From assembly GCA_017882325.1 (NCBI GenBank), contig JADGPQ010000003.1, forward strand, positions 1 to 42,354: a stretch of DNA of 42,354 nt, written 5' to 3'. Of this stretch, positions 8,113 to 15,365 are shown in pieces. Source of the stretch: Thermoleophilia bacterium (GTDB taxonomy: Bacteria > Actinomycetota > Thermoleophilia > UBA2241). The notes beneath the pieces were generated by a model that worked only from the letters and a program-made list of their open reading frames with translations, ran no database searches and was not told the origin of the DNA. The translations under genes were made by a program, and so were the position numbers. Numbering within the stretch: the first letter of the stretch is position 1; each line of letters opens with the position of its first letter.

Positions 8113-9510
8113 GTGGACCTCTTCTCGATGAGTGACGAGCAGGTTGCGGCCGAAGCGCCGCTGGCGGCGCGCGTGCGGCCGCGCAGCCTGGCGGAGTTCG
8201 TCGGCCAGGAGCACATCGTCGGGCCCGGCACGGTGCTGCGCGCCGCTATCGAGGGCGGCGAGCTGTTCAGCATGATCTTCTTCGGGCCGCCGGGGAGCGG
8301 CAAGACCACGCTGGCGCGCCTCATCGCCACCGAGACCGGCGCCCGGCTGGTGCAGCTGTCCGCGGTCAACTCGGGCACGGCGGACGTGCGCGCCGCGATC
8401 CAGGGCGCGCGCGAAGCGCGCGCCCTCAGCGCGGCCCGCACCATCCTCTTCATCGACGAGATCCACCGCTTCAACAAGGCCCAGCAGGACGCTCTGCTGC
8501 CGGCCATTGAAGACGCCGTAGTGACGCTCATCGGCGCGACCACCGAGAACCCCTACTTCGAGGTCAACTCGGCGCTGATCTCGCGCTGCCAGCTCTACCG
8601 GTTCGAGCCGCTGCCGCCGGAACTTGTGGAGCAGGTCGTGCAGACGGCGCTCGGCGACGCGGCACGCGGTCTGGGCGACAAGGGCGTCACGCTGGCCGAT
8701 GGCGGCCTCGGCTTCCTCGCCGAGATCTCGCGCGGCGACGCGCGCGTTGCCCTGAACGCCCTCGAGACCGCCTGGCGGTCGCGCGCCGCCGTCCGGCCGC
8801 CAGGAAGTGGGTCCGCTGTCAGCAGCTCTGGCGTCGCTCCGCCACAAGTGACCCTCACGGTGGACGACCTTCGTGACGCCGCCCAGAAGAGTCCTGTGTC
8901 GTACGACCGCGAGGACTCGCACTACGACACGATCTCGGCCTTCATCAAGTCCATGCGGGGGAGCGACCCCGACGCCGCCGTCTACTATATGGCCTCGATG
9001 CTTGCCGGTGGCGAGGACCCCAAGTTCATCGCTCGGCGCATGATCGTGTTCGCCAGCGAGGACGTGGGCAACGCCGACCCTCTGGCGCTGCAGGTCGCCA
9101 TCGCCGCTTCGCGCGCGGTCGAGTTCGTGGGCCTGCCCGAGTGCCGTATCAACCTCAGCCAGGCGGCGGCCTACCTGGCCCTCGCGCCCAAGAGCAACGC
9201 CGCGTACAAGGCCGTGGACGCGGCGCTCGACGACGTCAAGCGCGAGGGCAACCAGCCGCCGCCGCCCCATCTGCGGGACGCCGGCTACAAGGGGGCGAAG
9301 GCGCTCGGCCACGGCGTCGGCTACCAGTATCCCCACGGCCACGGGGGCTGGGTGGAACAACAGTATCTGCCCGACAAGCTCTCAGGCCGCCGCTACTACG
9401 TGCCGATACGCGGGGTAGAACGCGAGATGGCGTCCCGCCTCGAAGAAGTCAAGCGGCGGGCCGCGTCCGGGGAGGCAGACCAGGTGGACCAGGAGAAGAG
9501 GGATGGGTAG
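8113..9510 (+). CDS. rarA: Replication-associated recombination protein A (AAA+ ATPase)
   Basis: RarA/MgsA family clamp-loader-like ATPase acting at stalled forks. 465 aa, normal family length. Walker A GPPGSGKT lies at about residues 58-65, Walker B ILFIDEIHRF at about 111-120, and sensor 1 is GATTENPYFEVNSAL. The C-terminal region has YDTISAFIKSMRGSDPDAA and GYQYPHGHGGWVEQQYLP, both diagnostic for RarA. The track start (8068) would precede the promoter, so I use GTG 8113 (VDLFSMSDEQ). A short insertion near residues 230-245 (PPGSGSAVSSSGVAPP) looks like a species-specific linker. It overlaps the next gene by 8 bp. Confidence 0.96.
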   Translation: MDLFSMSDEQVAAEAPLAARVRPRSLAEFVGQEHIVGPGTVLRAAIEGGELFSMIFFGPPGSGKTTLARLIATETGARLVQLSAVNSGTADVRAAIQGAREARALSAARTILFIDEIHRFNKAQQDALLPAIEDAVVTLIGATTENPYFEVNSALISRCQLYRFEPLPPELVEQVVQTALGDAARGLGDKGVTLADGGLGFLAEISRGDARVALNALETAWRSRAAVRPPGSGSAVSSSGVAPPQVTLTVDDLRDAAQKSPVSYDREDSHYDTISAFIKSMRGSDPDAAVYYMASMLAGGEDPKFIARRMIVFASEDVGNADPLALQVAIAASRAVEFVGLPECRINLSQAAAYLALAPKSNAAYKAVDAALDDVKREGNQPPPPHLRDAGYKGAKALGHGVGYQYPHGHGGWVEQQYLPDKLSGRRYYVPIRGVEREMASRLEEVKRRAASGEADQVDQEKRDG

Positions 9511-9898
9511 AGCCTACATCGTCGTTCTGGCGTTCCTCTTCGTGGCGCTCATCGCGCTGGCCGTGGTGTGGTGGTACGCACGGCATGTCAAAGACGATCT
9601 CGATGAGTCCTCCCGCATCGTCACCGGGGCTCGCGGCGTTATCGAGCTGACGCCGGCCAGCATGGAGCAGCTGCGGCAGCTCAGCTCGGAGCCCATCCTC
9701 CTCAAGCAGGGCGAAGAAGGCGTGCGCGTGCAGATCGAGCACCGGCCGATGATGCCTCTCATGGCCTTCGTGGGAAAGGATGTGAGCGCCGCGCTCGGCG
9801 AGACGGCGGCAGAGATCACGGAGCGCTACGGCGTGACGTGGGTGGTGCTGGTCAACGTAGGGCAGGACGATCGCGTCACGCTGCAGCGGCTTGCGTGA
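9503..9898 (+). CDS. Small single-pass membrane protein, unknown function
   Basis: 131 aa, not recognised. One N-terminal membrane helix (AYIVVLAFLFVALIALAVVWWYA) is followed by a roughly 100-residue soluble alpha/beta domain (GVIELTPASMEQLRQL through GVTWVVLVNVGQDDRV), with no Cys and no obvious catalytic motif. The ATG overlaps the rarA stop region by 8 bp, so it is probably translationally coupled to rarA. The reading frame is supported by the continuous membrane-then-domain structure. Role unknown; the coupling suggests co-expression, not a proven functional link. Confidence 0.7.
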   Translation: MGRAYIVVLAFLFVALIALAVVWWYARHVKDDLDESSRIVTGARGVIELTPASMEQLRQLSSEPILLKQGEEGVRVQIEHRPMMPLMAFVGKDVSAALGETAAEITERYGVTWVVLVNVGQDDRVTLQRLA

Positions 9899-9930
9899 CC
9901 CCCGCGTGCAGGACTGGACTGCACCAGACC

Positions 9931-9948
9931 GTATACAGGGCTGTACAC
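9931..9948 (+). promoter_or_regulatory. Palindromic putative operator/promoter upstream of the YtxH-like gene
   Basis: GTATACAG-gg-CTGTACAC is an inverted repeat with one mismatch per arm. TACACT (9944-9949) could be the -10 box, so the palindrome would overlap the promoter as an operator does. It lies in the 147-bp gap before the YtxH-like gene, about 98 nt upstream of its ATG. No regulator is identified. Confidence 0.35.
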
Positions 9949-10045
9949 TGGTAAAGTCCAAGCCCCATTCTTCCGAAGAACACACAGCCGGCTCCGCGCG
10001 CCCGTGCGGCTGGCGAGACGCTGGGCACCGGTCAAGGAGGCAGCG

Positions 10046-11293
10046 ATGAAGCGGCTCATGAAGATTCTGCTCGGGCTCTCTATCGGAGCGGCGGTCGCCA
10101 TGCTGTTCGCTCCCAAGAGCGGCCGCGAACTGCGTGAACAACTGATGGGCGGTGCGACCGGCAAGCTCCTTCCGGCGGCGCCGGTCGAGTTCCCCGAGCC
10201 TGAGGGTGAGCGCCTCTGGGACTCCGGCATGGCCACGGCCGTGGCGGAACCGCCCGTCGTGGAGCCGGCCGTCGAGGAGACCGCGATCATCGAGGAGAGC
10301 GCGATCATCGAGGAGACCGCGATCGTCGAGGAAGTGGCCGTCGCTGAAGAGACTCCCGCGGCGGAAGAGGTCGTCGTCGAAGAAGTCGTGGTAGTCGAGG
10401 AGGTCGCCGCGGTGGAGCTCGAGGTCGCCGAGGACACCGCCTCCGAGGATCTGCGGGCGCGCATCGAGGAGACCCGCGCCGCCGTCGAGACCGACATCGC
10501 CCAGCCGTTCGCCCCGGCCGCCGGCGACGCTGCCGTTGAGGAAGCAGCGGCTGAGGAAGCCGTCGTCGAAGAGGCAGTGGCAGAGGAGGCCGCGCCCGAA
10601 GAGGCCGAAGCTGAGGAGGCCAAGGCTGAGAAAGCCGTCGTCGAGGAGCCCGTCCTCGAAGGCCCCGAGTTTCGTGAACCTGCTGCCCCGCCGGAGCCCG
10701 AGGCAGTCGTGGAGCCGCCGGCGGAAGAGCCACGCGCCTGGGAGATCGCCTACGACGCGGAAGACACCGCCGTCGCGGAAGACACCGCCGTCGCGGAAGA
10801 ACCGCGCGTGGAGGAGCCTCTCGCCGAAGGGTCCGTGTCCGAGGCGCCCGAGGCCGACGAGCCTGTCGCGGAGCAAGTTCCAGCGAGTAAGGCAGCCGAG
10901 GGTCTCGTCGCCGACATCGCTTCGAGTCAGGTAGCGGCCGTTGCCGAAGAGTCACCGGCTGAGGCCGTCGAGGGGGTCGAGGAGATCGAGGGCGCCGCGG
11001 AGGTGGAGGAGATTGAGGTCGTCCCCGTGGAGGAGGCTCCGATCGAGGAACCCGTGGCTGAGGAGCCCGCCGCGCGCGAGGGCGGTCCCATCGATCAGGC
11101 GGAGATGCGGCGCCGGATCGAAGAGACGCGCGCCCGTCTCAAGGCGAAGGCATTCGACGCCATGATGAGCGGCGAGTCGGCCCTGCTCTCGCGCGACAGC
11201 GGCACGAAGCCTGTACCCAAGGCCGACGACGTGAAGCTCGATGGCGAGCTCGAGAGCTCCATCGACGAGTCGCTGTCGCAGGAAGAGTACTGA
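10046..11293 (+). CDS. YtxH-like protein with long acidic Glu/Ala/Val low-complexity tail
   Basis: 415 aa. The N-terminus (MKILLGLSIGAAVAMLFAPKSGRELREQL) is a clear YtxH/GIG-type membrane segment with the APKSG-x-ELR hallmark. From about residue 64 to 350 it is almost entirely Glu, Ala, Val and Pro, with imperfect hexapeptide repeats such as ETAIIE and AEDTAV. Two related islands break the tail: LRARIEETRA near residue 136 and MRRRIEETRA near 354. The C-terminus is ordered-looking and acidic (SSIDESLSQEEY). Start by ATG with AAGGAGG. YtxH proteins have no settled biochemical function; the huge acidic tail is unusual for this family, which is commonly near 100 aa. Confidence 0.8.
   Translation: MKRLMKILLGLSIGAAVAMLFAPKSGRELREQLMGGATGKLLPAAPVEFPEPEGERLWDSGMATAVAEPPVVEPAVEETAIIEESAIIEETAIVEEVAVAEETPAAEEVVVEEVVVVEEVAAVELEVAEDTASEDLRARIEETRAAVETDIAQPFAPAAGDAAVEEAAAEEAVVEEAVAEEAAPEEAEAEEAKAEKAVVEEPVLEGPEFREPAAPPEPEAVVEPPAEEPRAWEIAYDAEDTAVAEDTAVAEEPRVEEPLAEGSVSEAPEADEPVAEQVPASKAAEGLVADIASSQVAAVAEESPAEAVEGVEEIEGAAEVEEIEVVPVEEAPIEEPVAEEPAAREGGPIDQAEMRRRIEETRARLKAKAFDAMMSGESALLSRDSGTKPVPKADDVKLDGELESSIDESLSQEEY
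10757..10800 (+). repeat. Exact 18-bp tandem repeat inside the acidic tail
   Basis: GCGGAAGACACCGCCGTC occurs twice in direct succession and a third time partially, encoding AEDTAV-AEDTAV-AEE. It shows recent slippage-type expansion in the low-complexity region of the YtxH-like gene. Confidence 0.85.
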
Positions 11294-11320
11294 GGCGCGC
11301 CGTCACACAGATCCGTTGAC

Positions 11321-11361
11321 GACGACGGGAGCGGGCGCCGCAGGCGCCCGCTCCCGTCGTC
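11321..11361. terminator. Perfect 19-bp hairpin, bidirectional terminator
   Basis: GACGACGGGAGCGGGCGCC, loop GCA, then the exact reverse complement. It lies in the 76-bp gap between the YtxH-like gene and the convergent M28-like gene. No long T-run, as is common in GC-rich actinobacteria. Confidence 0.85.
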
Positions 11362-11369
11362 TGTGCGGA

Positions 11370-13223
11370 TCACCGCTGGTCCGGCCGCCGCGGTCGTCGC
11401 TTGGCCTGCCGGCTCGCCCTGCGCCGCTCGCGGGGTGACTCCAGCCCGAGACCGGCCGCCCACTCTTCGTCACCTATGCGGTTCGGGCTCCGCCGGTCGA
11501 TGGCAGGCCAGGTGAGCGCGCCCGGCGCCAAGCCCCGCTCGTGCATAGTGTGCGCCAGGATGCCGGCGGTGGACAGGAACAGCACTGCCAGCAGCACCGC
11601 CGACGCGGGAATGGTGCGGTTCTCGAGCAGCAGGAAGAAGTACCACCAGACGTTCGATCCAAGCCCGAGCAGGGTCGCGTAGTAGATCAGTACCACCGGG
11701 ATCATGATCAGCCCGACATAGGCCGGTAAGACGGAGCGTGCCCAGCCGCCGGGCTTCGCCAAAGGCCAGATGATGGCCGCCGGCAGCACCAGCAACACCG
11801 CGTAGGGATTGATGAGCAGAGCCAGCACGGCGACCAGCACGAGCAACGCATGGGCGATGAAGATCGTCGCCCGCGGGTCGGTCGTCATGCCCCGTTCGAG
11901 GCGTCGCGCGACGGCCACGGCGTAGGCGTAGGCCAGGACGAGCAGGGCTGCGAGGATCACCACGCGCAGGTAGCGCGGGTTGGCGACGACGTGAGACCCG
12001 GGGGGAATGACGGCGCCCGGGCTGCGGGGAAGCTGGCCCAGCAGGTTGGCCAGATAGATGAGAGCGAGCAAGACGAGCCACGGCGCCAAATGCAGTGCCG
12101 AGCGCACCACGGCCGGGCGGAGCTTGACGCGCGCCCGTTGACAATGTGCGAACAGATCGACGGTCACGCCTGCAAGCGGAAGGAGAAACGCGGCCAGGAT
12201 AAGCGCGAGGGATCCGCCGGGCAGCGTGCGGCTGCGCGTAAGAAAGATCGTGCCGCCGCTGCGAGCCCCTGGGCTCGTCGTGCCGTCGATCGCCATGATC
12301 ATCCCCTGCACCGTGCTGCCGACCTTGGTGAGCGTCTCCGTGGAGACGCTGTCGAGGGTGTCGCTCTGCGGCGGCGCTAGGTCGCCCGCAGCCGAGACGG
12401 TGATGCCCGGAATGCCCCGCGCGACAAAAGGTCCTTGGCTGCCGGAGCTGGTCGGCACCGCCAGGCGCAGCACCTGAGCCGGCACCGTGGGAAGCAGCGC
12501 CTCCATGTTGGCGTTCACGCGCGCCGCCGGGGCCGTCAGCAGCCAGAGCCATGGCGGAGCCACCTTGGCCGCGGGGCTCCAGCCGTCCAGGCCGATGCCC
12601 GCGGGATCTCGCGTCGCCACCTCGCGGAGCGCGATCACGGCGTACAGGTCGTCGATCTGGTGGTCCTCCACGAAGCGCCGCGCCCCGAGCGCGCCGTAGG
12701 CGTCGCCGCTGGTGCAGACGAAGATGATGGGATGGTCGTGCGTGGTCACCGTGAACGACCGCGCCAGCCCGAGCAGCGCGGCGACTCCCGAGGCATTGTC
12801 GTTGGCGCCCTGCGTGGCTATCGGCGTGGCGTCGCGATTGGCGATCACGATGATCGTGCCCGCGGCGTCGCCCTTGGAGAGCGCCCAGACGTTCTGCAGG
12901 GCCACGTTCTTGCCGTTGATCGTCGCCGCGAAGCCGTCGATGTGCGTCTCGAGGCCGGCCTGCTTGAACTGCTGCACGACCCACAGCGCCAGCCGGTTGT
13001 CGGGGTCGGTGCCGGCCACGCGCAGTGGGTAGTCGGTGACGATGGTGCGGAGGTCAGCCGCCGCCTGCTCGCCGTCGAACGACACGGGCTCGAGGCTCAG
13101 TTTCGGGGTGTCGGGTCTGCCCAGCGTGAAAAGGGAGATCACGACGAGGATGAGCCCCACGACCCAGGCGGCTCGGTACACCTTGAGGTTGGGCAGGGCG
13201 GACCTCCTTGGGCGTGCGGGCAT
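11370..13223 (-). CDS. M28-family peptidase-like membrane protein, probably catalytically inactive
   Basis: About 617 aa. One N-terminal membrane helix, an extracytoplasmic M28-like domain (about residues 50-330), then several C-terminal membrane helices. The fold markers survive (NDNASGVAALLGLAR), but metal and catalytic positions do not. The usual A-H-x-D reads ANRD (128-131), the E-E pair reads GD in TSGD (171-174), and the late YH-x-x-DT reads PQSDT. Only the ND Asp of the site is clear. It is therefore probably a binding or structural protein. The start is uncertain. The ATG at 13223 overlaps its own TAGGAT box, while AGGAGG lies 6 nt before a CTG at 13196, giving LPNLKVYRAAW right before the helix. 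Confidence 0.8.
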   Translation of the reverse strand: MPARPRRSALPNLKVYRAAWVVGLILVVISLFTLGRPDTPKLSLEPVSFDGEQAAADLRTIVTDYPLRVAGTDPDNRLALWVVQQFKQAGLETHIDGFAATINGKNVALQNVWALSKGDAAGTIIVIANRDATPIATQGANDNASGVAALLGLARSFTVTTHDHPIIFVCTSGDAYGALGARRFVEDHQIDDLYAVIALREVATRDPAGIGLDGWSPAAKVAPPWLWLLTAPAARVNANMEALLPTVPAQVLRLAVPTSSGSQGPFVARGIPGITVSAAGDLAPPQSDTLDSVSTETLTKVGSTVQGMIMAIDGTTSPGARSGGTIFLTRSRTLPGGSLALILAAFLLPLAGVTVDLFAHCQRARVKLRPAVVRSALHLAPWLVLLALIYLANLLGQLPRSPGAVIPPGSHVVANPRYLRVVILAALLVLAYAYAVAVARRLERGMTTDPRATIFIAHALLVLVAVLALLINPYAVLLVLPAAIIWPLAKPGGWARSVLPAYVGLIMIPVVLIYYATLLGLGSNVWWYFFLLLENRTIPASAVLLAVLFLSTAGILAHTMHERGLAPGALTWPAIDRRSPNRIGDEEWAAGLGLESPRERRRASRQAKRRPRRPDQR

Positions 13224-13239
13224 CCTATCAGACAGCGGG

Positions 13240-13245
13240 TAAGAT
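13240..13245 (+). promoter_or_regulatory. -10 box of the two-component operon, leaderless type
   Basis: TAAGAT, exactly 6 nt (GGACCC) before the ATG at 13252, with no Shine-Dalgarno. On the opposite strand TAGGAT (13227-13222) serves the M28-like gene, so both divergent promoters fit in under 30 bp. Confidence 0.6.
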
Positions 13246-13251
13246 GGACCC

Positions 13252-13956
13252 ATGAGTACCCCCACTCGCATCCTCGTGGTCGAGGACGAGGCACGCATCG
13301 CCGAGGTGGTGCAGAGCTATTTGGAGCGCGAGGGGCACATGGTGGTGCGGGCGACGACTGGCGAGGACGCTCTCGAAGACTTCGCCCGTCGCCGTCCCGA
13401 TCTCGTCGTGCTCGACCTTGGCCTTCCCCGCATGGCCGGGGAGGACGTGTGCCGCCGCATCCGCGCCGCTTCCGATGTGCCCATCATCATGCTCACCGCC
13501 AAAGACGGCGAGGAGGATCTGGTCAAGGGCCTGCAGCTGGGCGCCGACGACTACCTCACCAAGCCGTTCAGCCCGCGCGAGCTCACGGCGCGCGTGCGCG
13601 CCCTTCTGCGCCGGGCGCGCAGCGATGACGAGCCCCAAGCCGATGTGCTGGAGCGTGCCGGCGGGCGGCTCGTCGTCGACAGCAGCCGCCGGCGCGCCAT
13701 CCTCGACGGCGCGCCCGTCGACCTCACCGAATCGGAGTTCCGCCTGTTGCAGACGCTCGCTCGCTTCCCGGGGCGCGTGTACACGCGCTTCGAGCTTGTC
13801 GAAAAGGTGCAGGGCTACCAGTTCGAGGCGTACGAGCGCACTATCGACGCGCACGTCAAGAACCTCCGCCGCAAGCTGGGCGAAGACGCGCGCGATCCGC
13901 GCTTGATCCTCACGGCCTACGGCCGCGGCTACGCGTTCGCCGAGGAGCAGATGTGA
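13252..13956 (+). CDS. OmpR/PhoB-family response regulator
   Basis: 234 aa DNA-binding response regulator. The receiver has the acidic pair E11-D12, phospho-acceptor Asp55 in VLDLGLP, and the Lys in YLTKPF. A winged-helix output domain follows from about residue 135, with LTESEFRLLQTLARFPGRVYTR and a recognition helix followed by RRKLGED and RGYAF. It is directly followed by a histidine kinase with a 4-bp overlap, so the pair is cognate. The target could include the divergent M28-like gene 29 bp away, a plausible inference from spacing only. Confidence 0.94.
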   Translation: MSTPTRILVVEDEARIAEVVQSYLEREGHMVVRATTGEDALEDFARRRPDLVVLDLGLPRMAGEDVCRRIRAASDVPIIMLTAKDGEEDLVKGLQLGADDYLTKPFSPRELTARVRALLRRARSDDEPQADVLERAGGRLVVDSSRRRAILDGAPVDLTESEFRLLQTLARFPGRVYTRFELVEKVQGYQFEAYERTIDAHVKNLRRKLGEDARDPRLILTAYGRGYAFAEEQM

Positions 13957-15362
13957 AGCGCGGCCTGCGGCTGCGCCTGGCTTTCACACATGCGCTCGTG
14001 GCGTTGCTCGCGATCGCGGTGGTGGCCGTGATCGTGTTCGTGGCGGGCGGCCGCCGCTTCGACAGTTACCTGAGTCAGGTGCAGCGCTCCCGCAACGAGG
14101 CGGTCGTGCGCACCCTCACCCAGACCTACAAGGCTCCCGACGGCTGGGACGCCGCGGCGATCTACGCACTCAGCCAGATCGCCGTTCTCAATAGCGTCGA
14201 CGTCGCCATGTACTCGCCCCAGGGGCAGCTGCTCTTCACTGTCCAGGGCCGACGCATGGGCAGCGGCATGATGGGCGGCGGTAGCGGGATGATGGGCGGG
14301 GCCGGCGCGTCCAGCGCTGCGCCCTCCCCTCAGGCCACATCGCTGAGCCGCGACCAGTTCGAGGTGCAGAGCTACCCGGTGGTGGTCAACGGTCAGAAGG
14401 TCGGCACGGCCGACATCTATGCGCCGCGCGACGCAAGGGCCGCCGCCGAGTCGGCGTACCAGACCGCACTCACCCGCAACCTGGTGATCGCGGCGCTCGT
14501 GGCAGCCGTGCTCGCCTTCCTCATCAGCCTGGTCGTCAGCCGCCGCATCACGGGGCCGCTCGAGGAGCTCACCGACGCGGCTGAAGATGTCTCTGCCGGC
14601 AATTTCGATGTGCGCGTCTCGCCACGCGCGAACGACGAGGTGGGCGCGCTCGCTTCCGCGTTCAACGCCATGGCCGACCGCTTGGCGCGCGACGAGCAGT
14701 GGCGCCGCGACATGACGGCCGATCTCTCGCACGAGCTGCGCACGCCGTTGGCGACCATACAGTCGCGCATAGAGGCCCTGGAGGACGGAGTGCTGCCGGC
14801 CACGCCGGAGAATCTGCGCGTGATCGGCGCCGAGGTCGAGCGCCTGGGGCGCCTGCTCAGCGCCCTCCGCAGCCTCAATGAGCTGGAGAGCGAGGATATG
14901 AGCGTCGAGCTCGACAGGCTCGATCTGGCCGACGTGGGACGCGACGCCATCGCCCACGCCGAGAGCGTCTTCGCCGCGAAGGGCGTTACGCTCGACGGCG
15001 ATCTGGCCCCGGCCACTGTCAAAGGCGACCGCGACCGTATGCTGCAGGTCGCCGCCAACCTGCTCGACAACGCCCTCAAGTTCACGCCTGTGGGCGGCCG
15101 CGTGGTGCTGGCCGTCGCCTCCAGCGACGGACCTCGGGCCACGCTCACGGTCACCGATAACGGCTCCGGCGTCGACCCCGTCGACTTGCCCTTCATCTTC
15201 GACCGCTTCTATCGCTCGCAGGCGGCCCGGGGCACTCAGGGCGTCGGCCTCGGCCTCGCGATCGCCAGCGGTCTCGTCGAGGCCCAGGGGGGCGTCATCG
15301 AGGCCGCCGACCGGCCGGAGGGCGGCGCCGTGTTCACGGTGCGGCTGCCGGCAGTCGGCTGA
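13953..15362 (+). CDS. Membrane sensor histidine kinase with Met/Gly-rich sensor loop
   Basis: 469 aa. First membrane helix near residues 7-30, an extracytoplasmic sensor of about 140 aa, a second helix (LVIAALVAAVLAFLISLVV), then HAMP, HisKA and HATPase. Phospho-acceptor His260 is in DLSHELRTPL; the N box is LLDNALKF, then DNGSGV and GVGLGLAI. The sensor carries GSGMMGG twice in tandem (about residues 103-116). Methionine-rich extracellular stretches often bind Cu(I) or Ag(I), so metal sensing is a reasonable hypothesis. GTG start inside the regulator's stop region (ATGTGA). Confidence 0.93.
   Translation: MKRGLRLRLAFTHALVALLAIAVVAVIVFVAGGRRFDSYLSQVQRSRNEAVVRTLTQTYKAPDGWDAAAIYALSQIAVLNSVDVAMYSPQGQLLFTVQGRRMGSGMMGGGSGMMGGAGASSAAPSPQATSLSRDQFEVQSYPVVVNGQKVGTADIYAPRDARAAAESAYQTALTRNLVIAALVAAVLAFLISLVVSRRITGPLEELTDAAEDVSAGNFDVRVSPRANDEVGALASAFNAMADRLARDEQWRRDMTADLSHELRTPLATIQSRIEALEDGVLPATPENLRVIGAEVERLGRLLSALRSLNELESEDMSVELDRLDLADVGRDAIAHAESVFAAKGVTLDGDLAPATVKGDRDRMLQVAANLLDNALKFTPVGGRVVLAVASSDGPRATLTVTDNGSGVDPVDLPFIFDRFYRSQAARGTQGVGLGLAIASGLVEAQGGVIEAADRPEGGAVFTVRLPAVG
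14259..14300 (+). repeat. 21-bp tandem repeat encoding GSGMMGG x2 in the sensor
   Basis: GGCAGCGGCATGATGGGCGGC is followed by a near-identical copy differing at synonymous positions. The protein repeat is exact while the DNA has drifted, which hints at selection on the Met/Gly sequence. Confidence 0.75.
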
Positions 15363-15365
15363 CCC

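Noticed and set aside
7966-9510. Long minus-strand ORF (7966-9360) opposite rarA
   Set aside because: Antisense to the conserved RarA motifs; its end overlaps the HNH gene in another frame.
9449-10876. 475-aa minus-strand ORF opposite the YtxH gene
   Set aside because: It is the antisense reading of the acidic Glu/Ala repeat, giving Gly/Leu/Phe repeats; no independent evidence.
10250-11090. Possible CRISPR or tandem repeat array in the YtxH region
   Set aside because: The repeats are in-frame, irregular in length and lack spacers; they encode a low-complexity protein tail.
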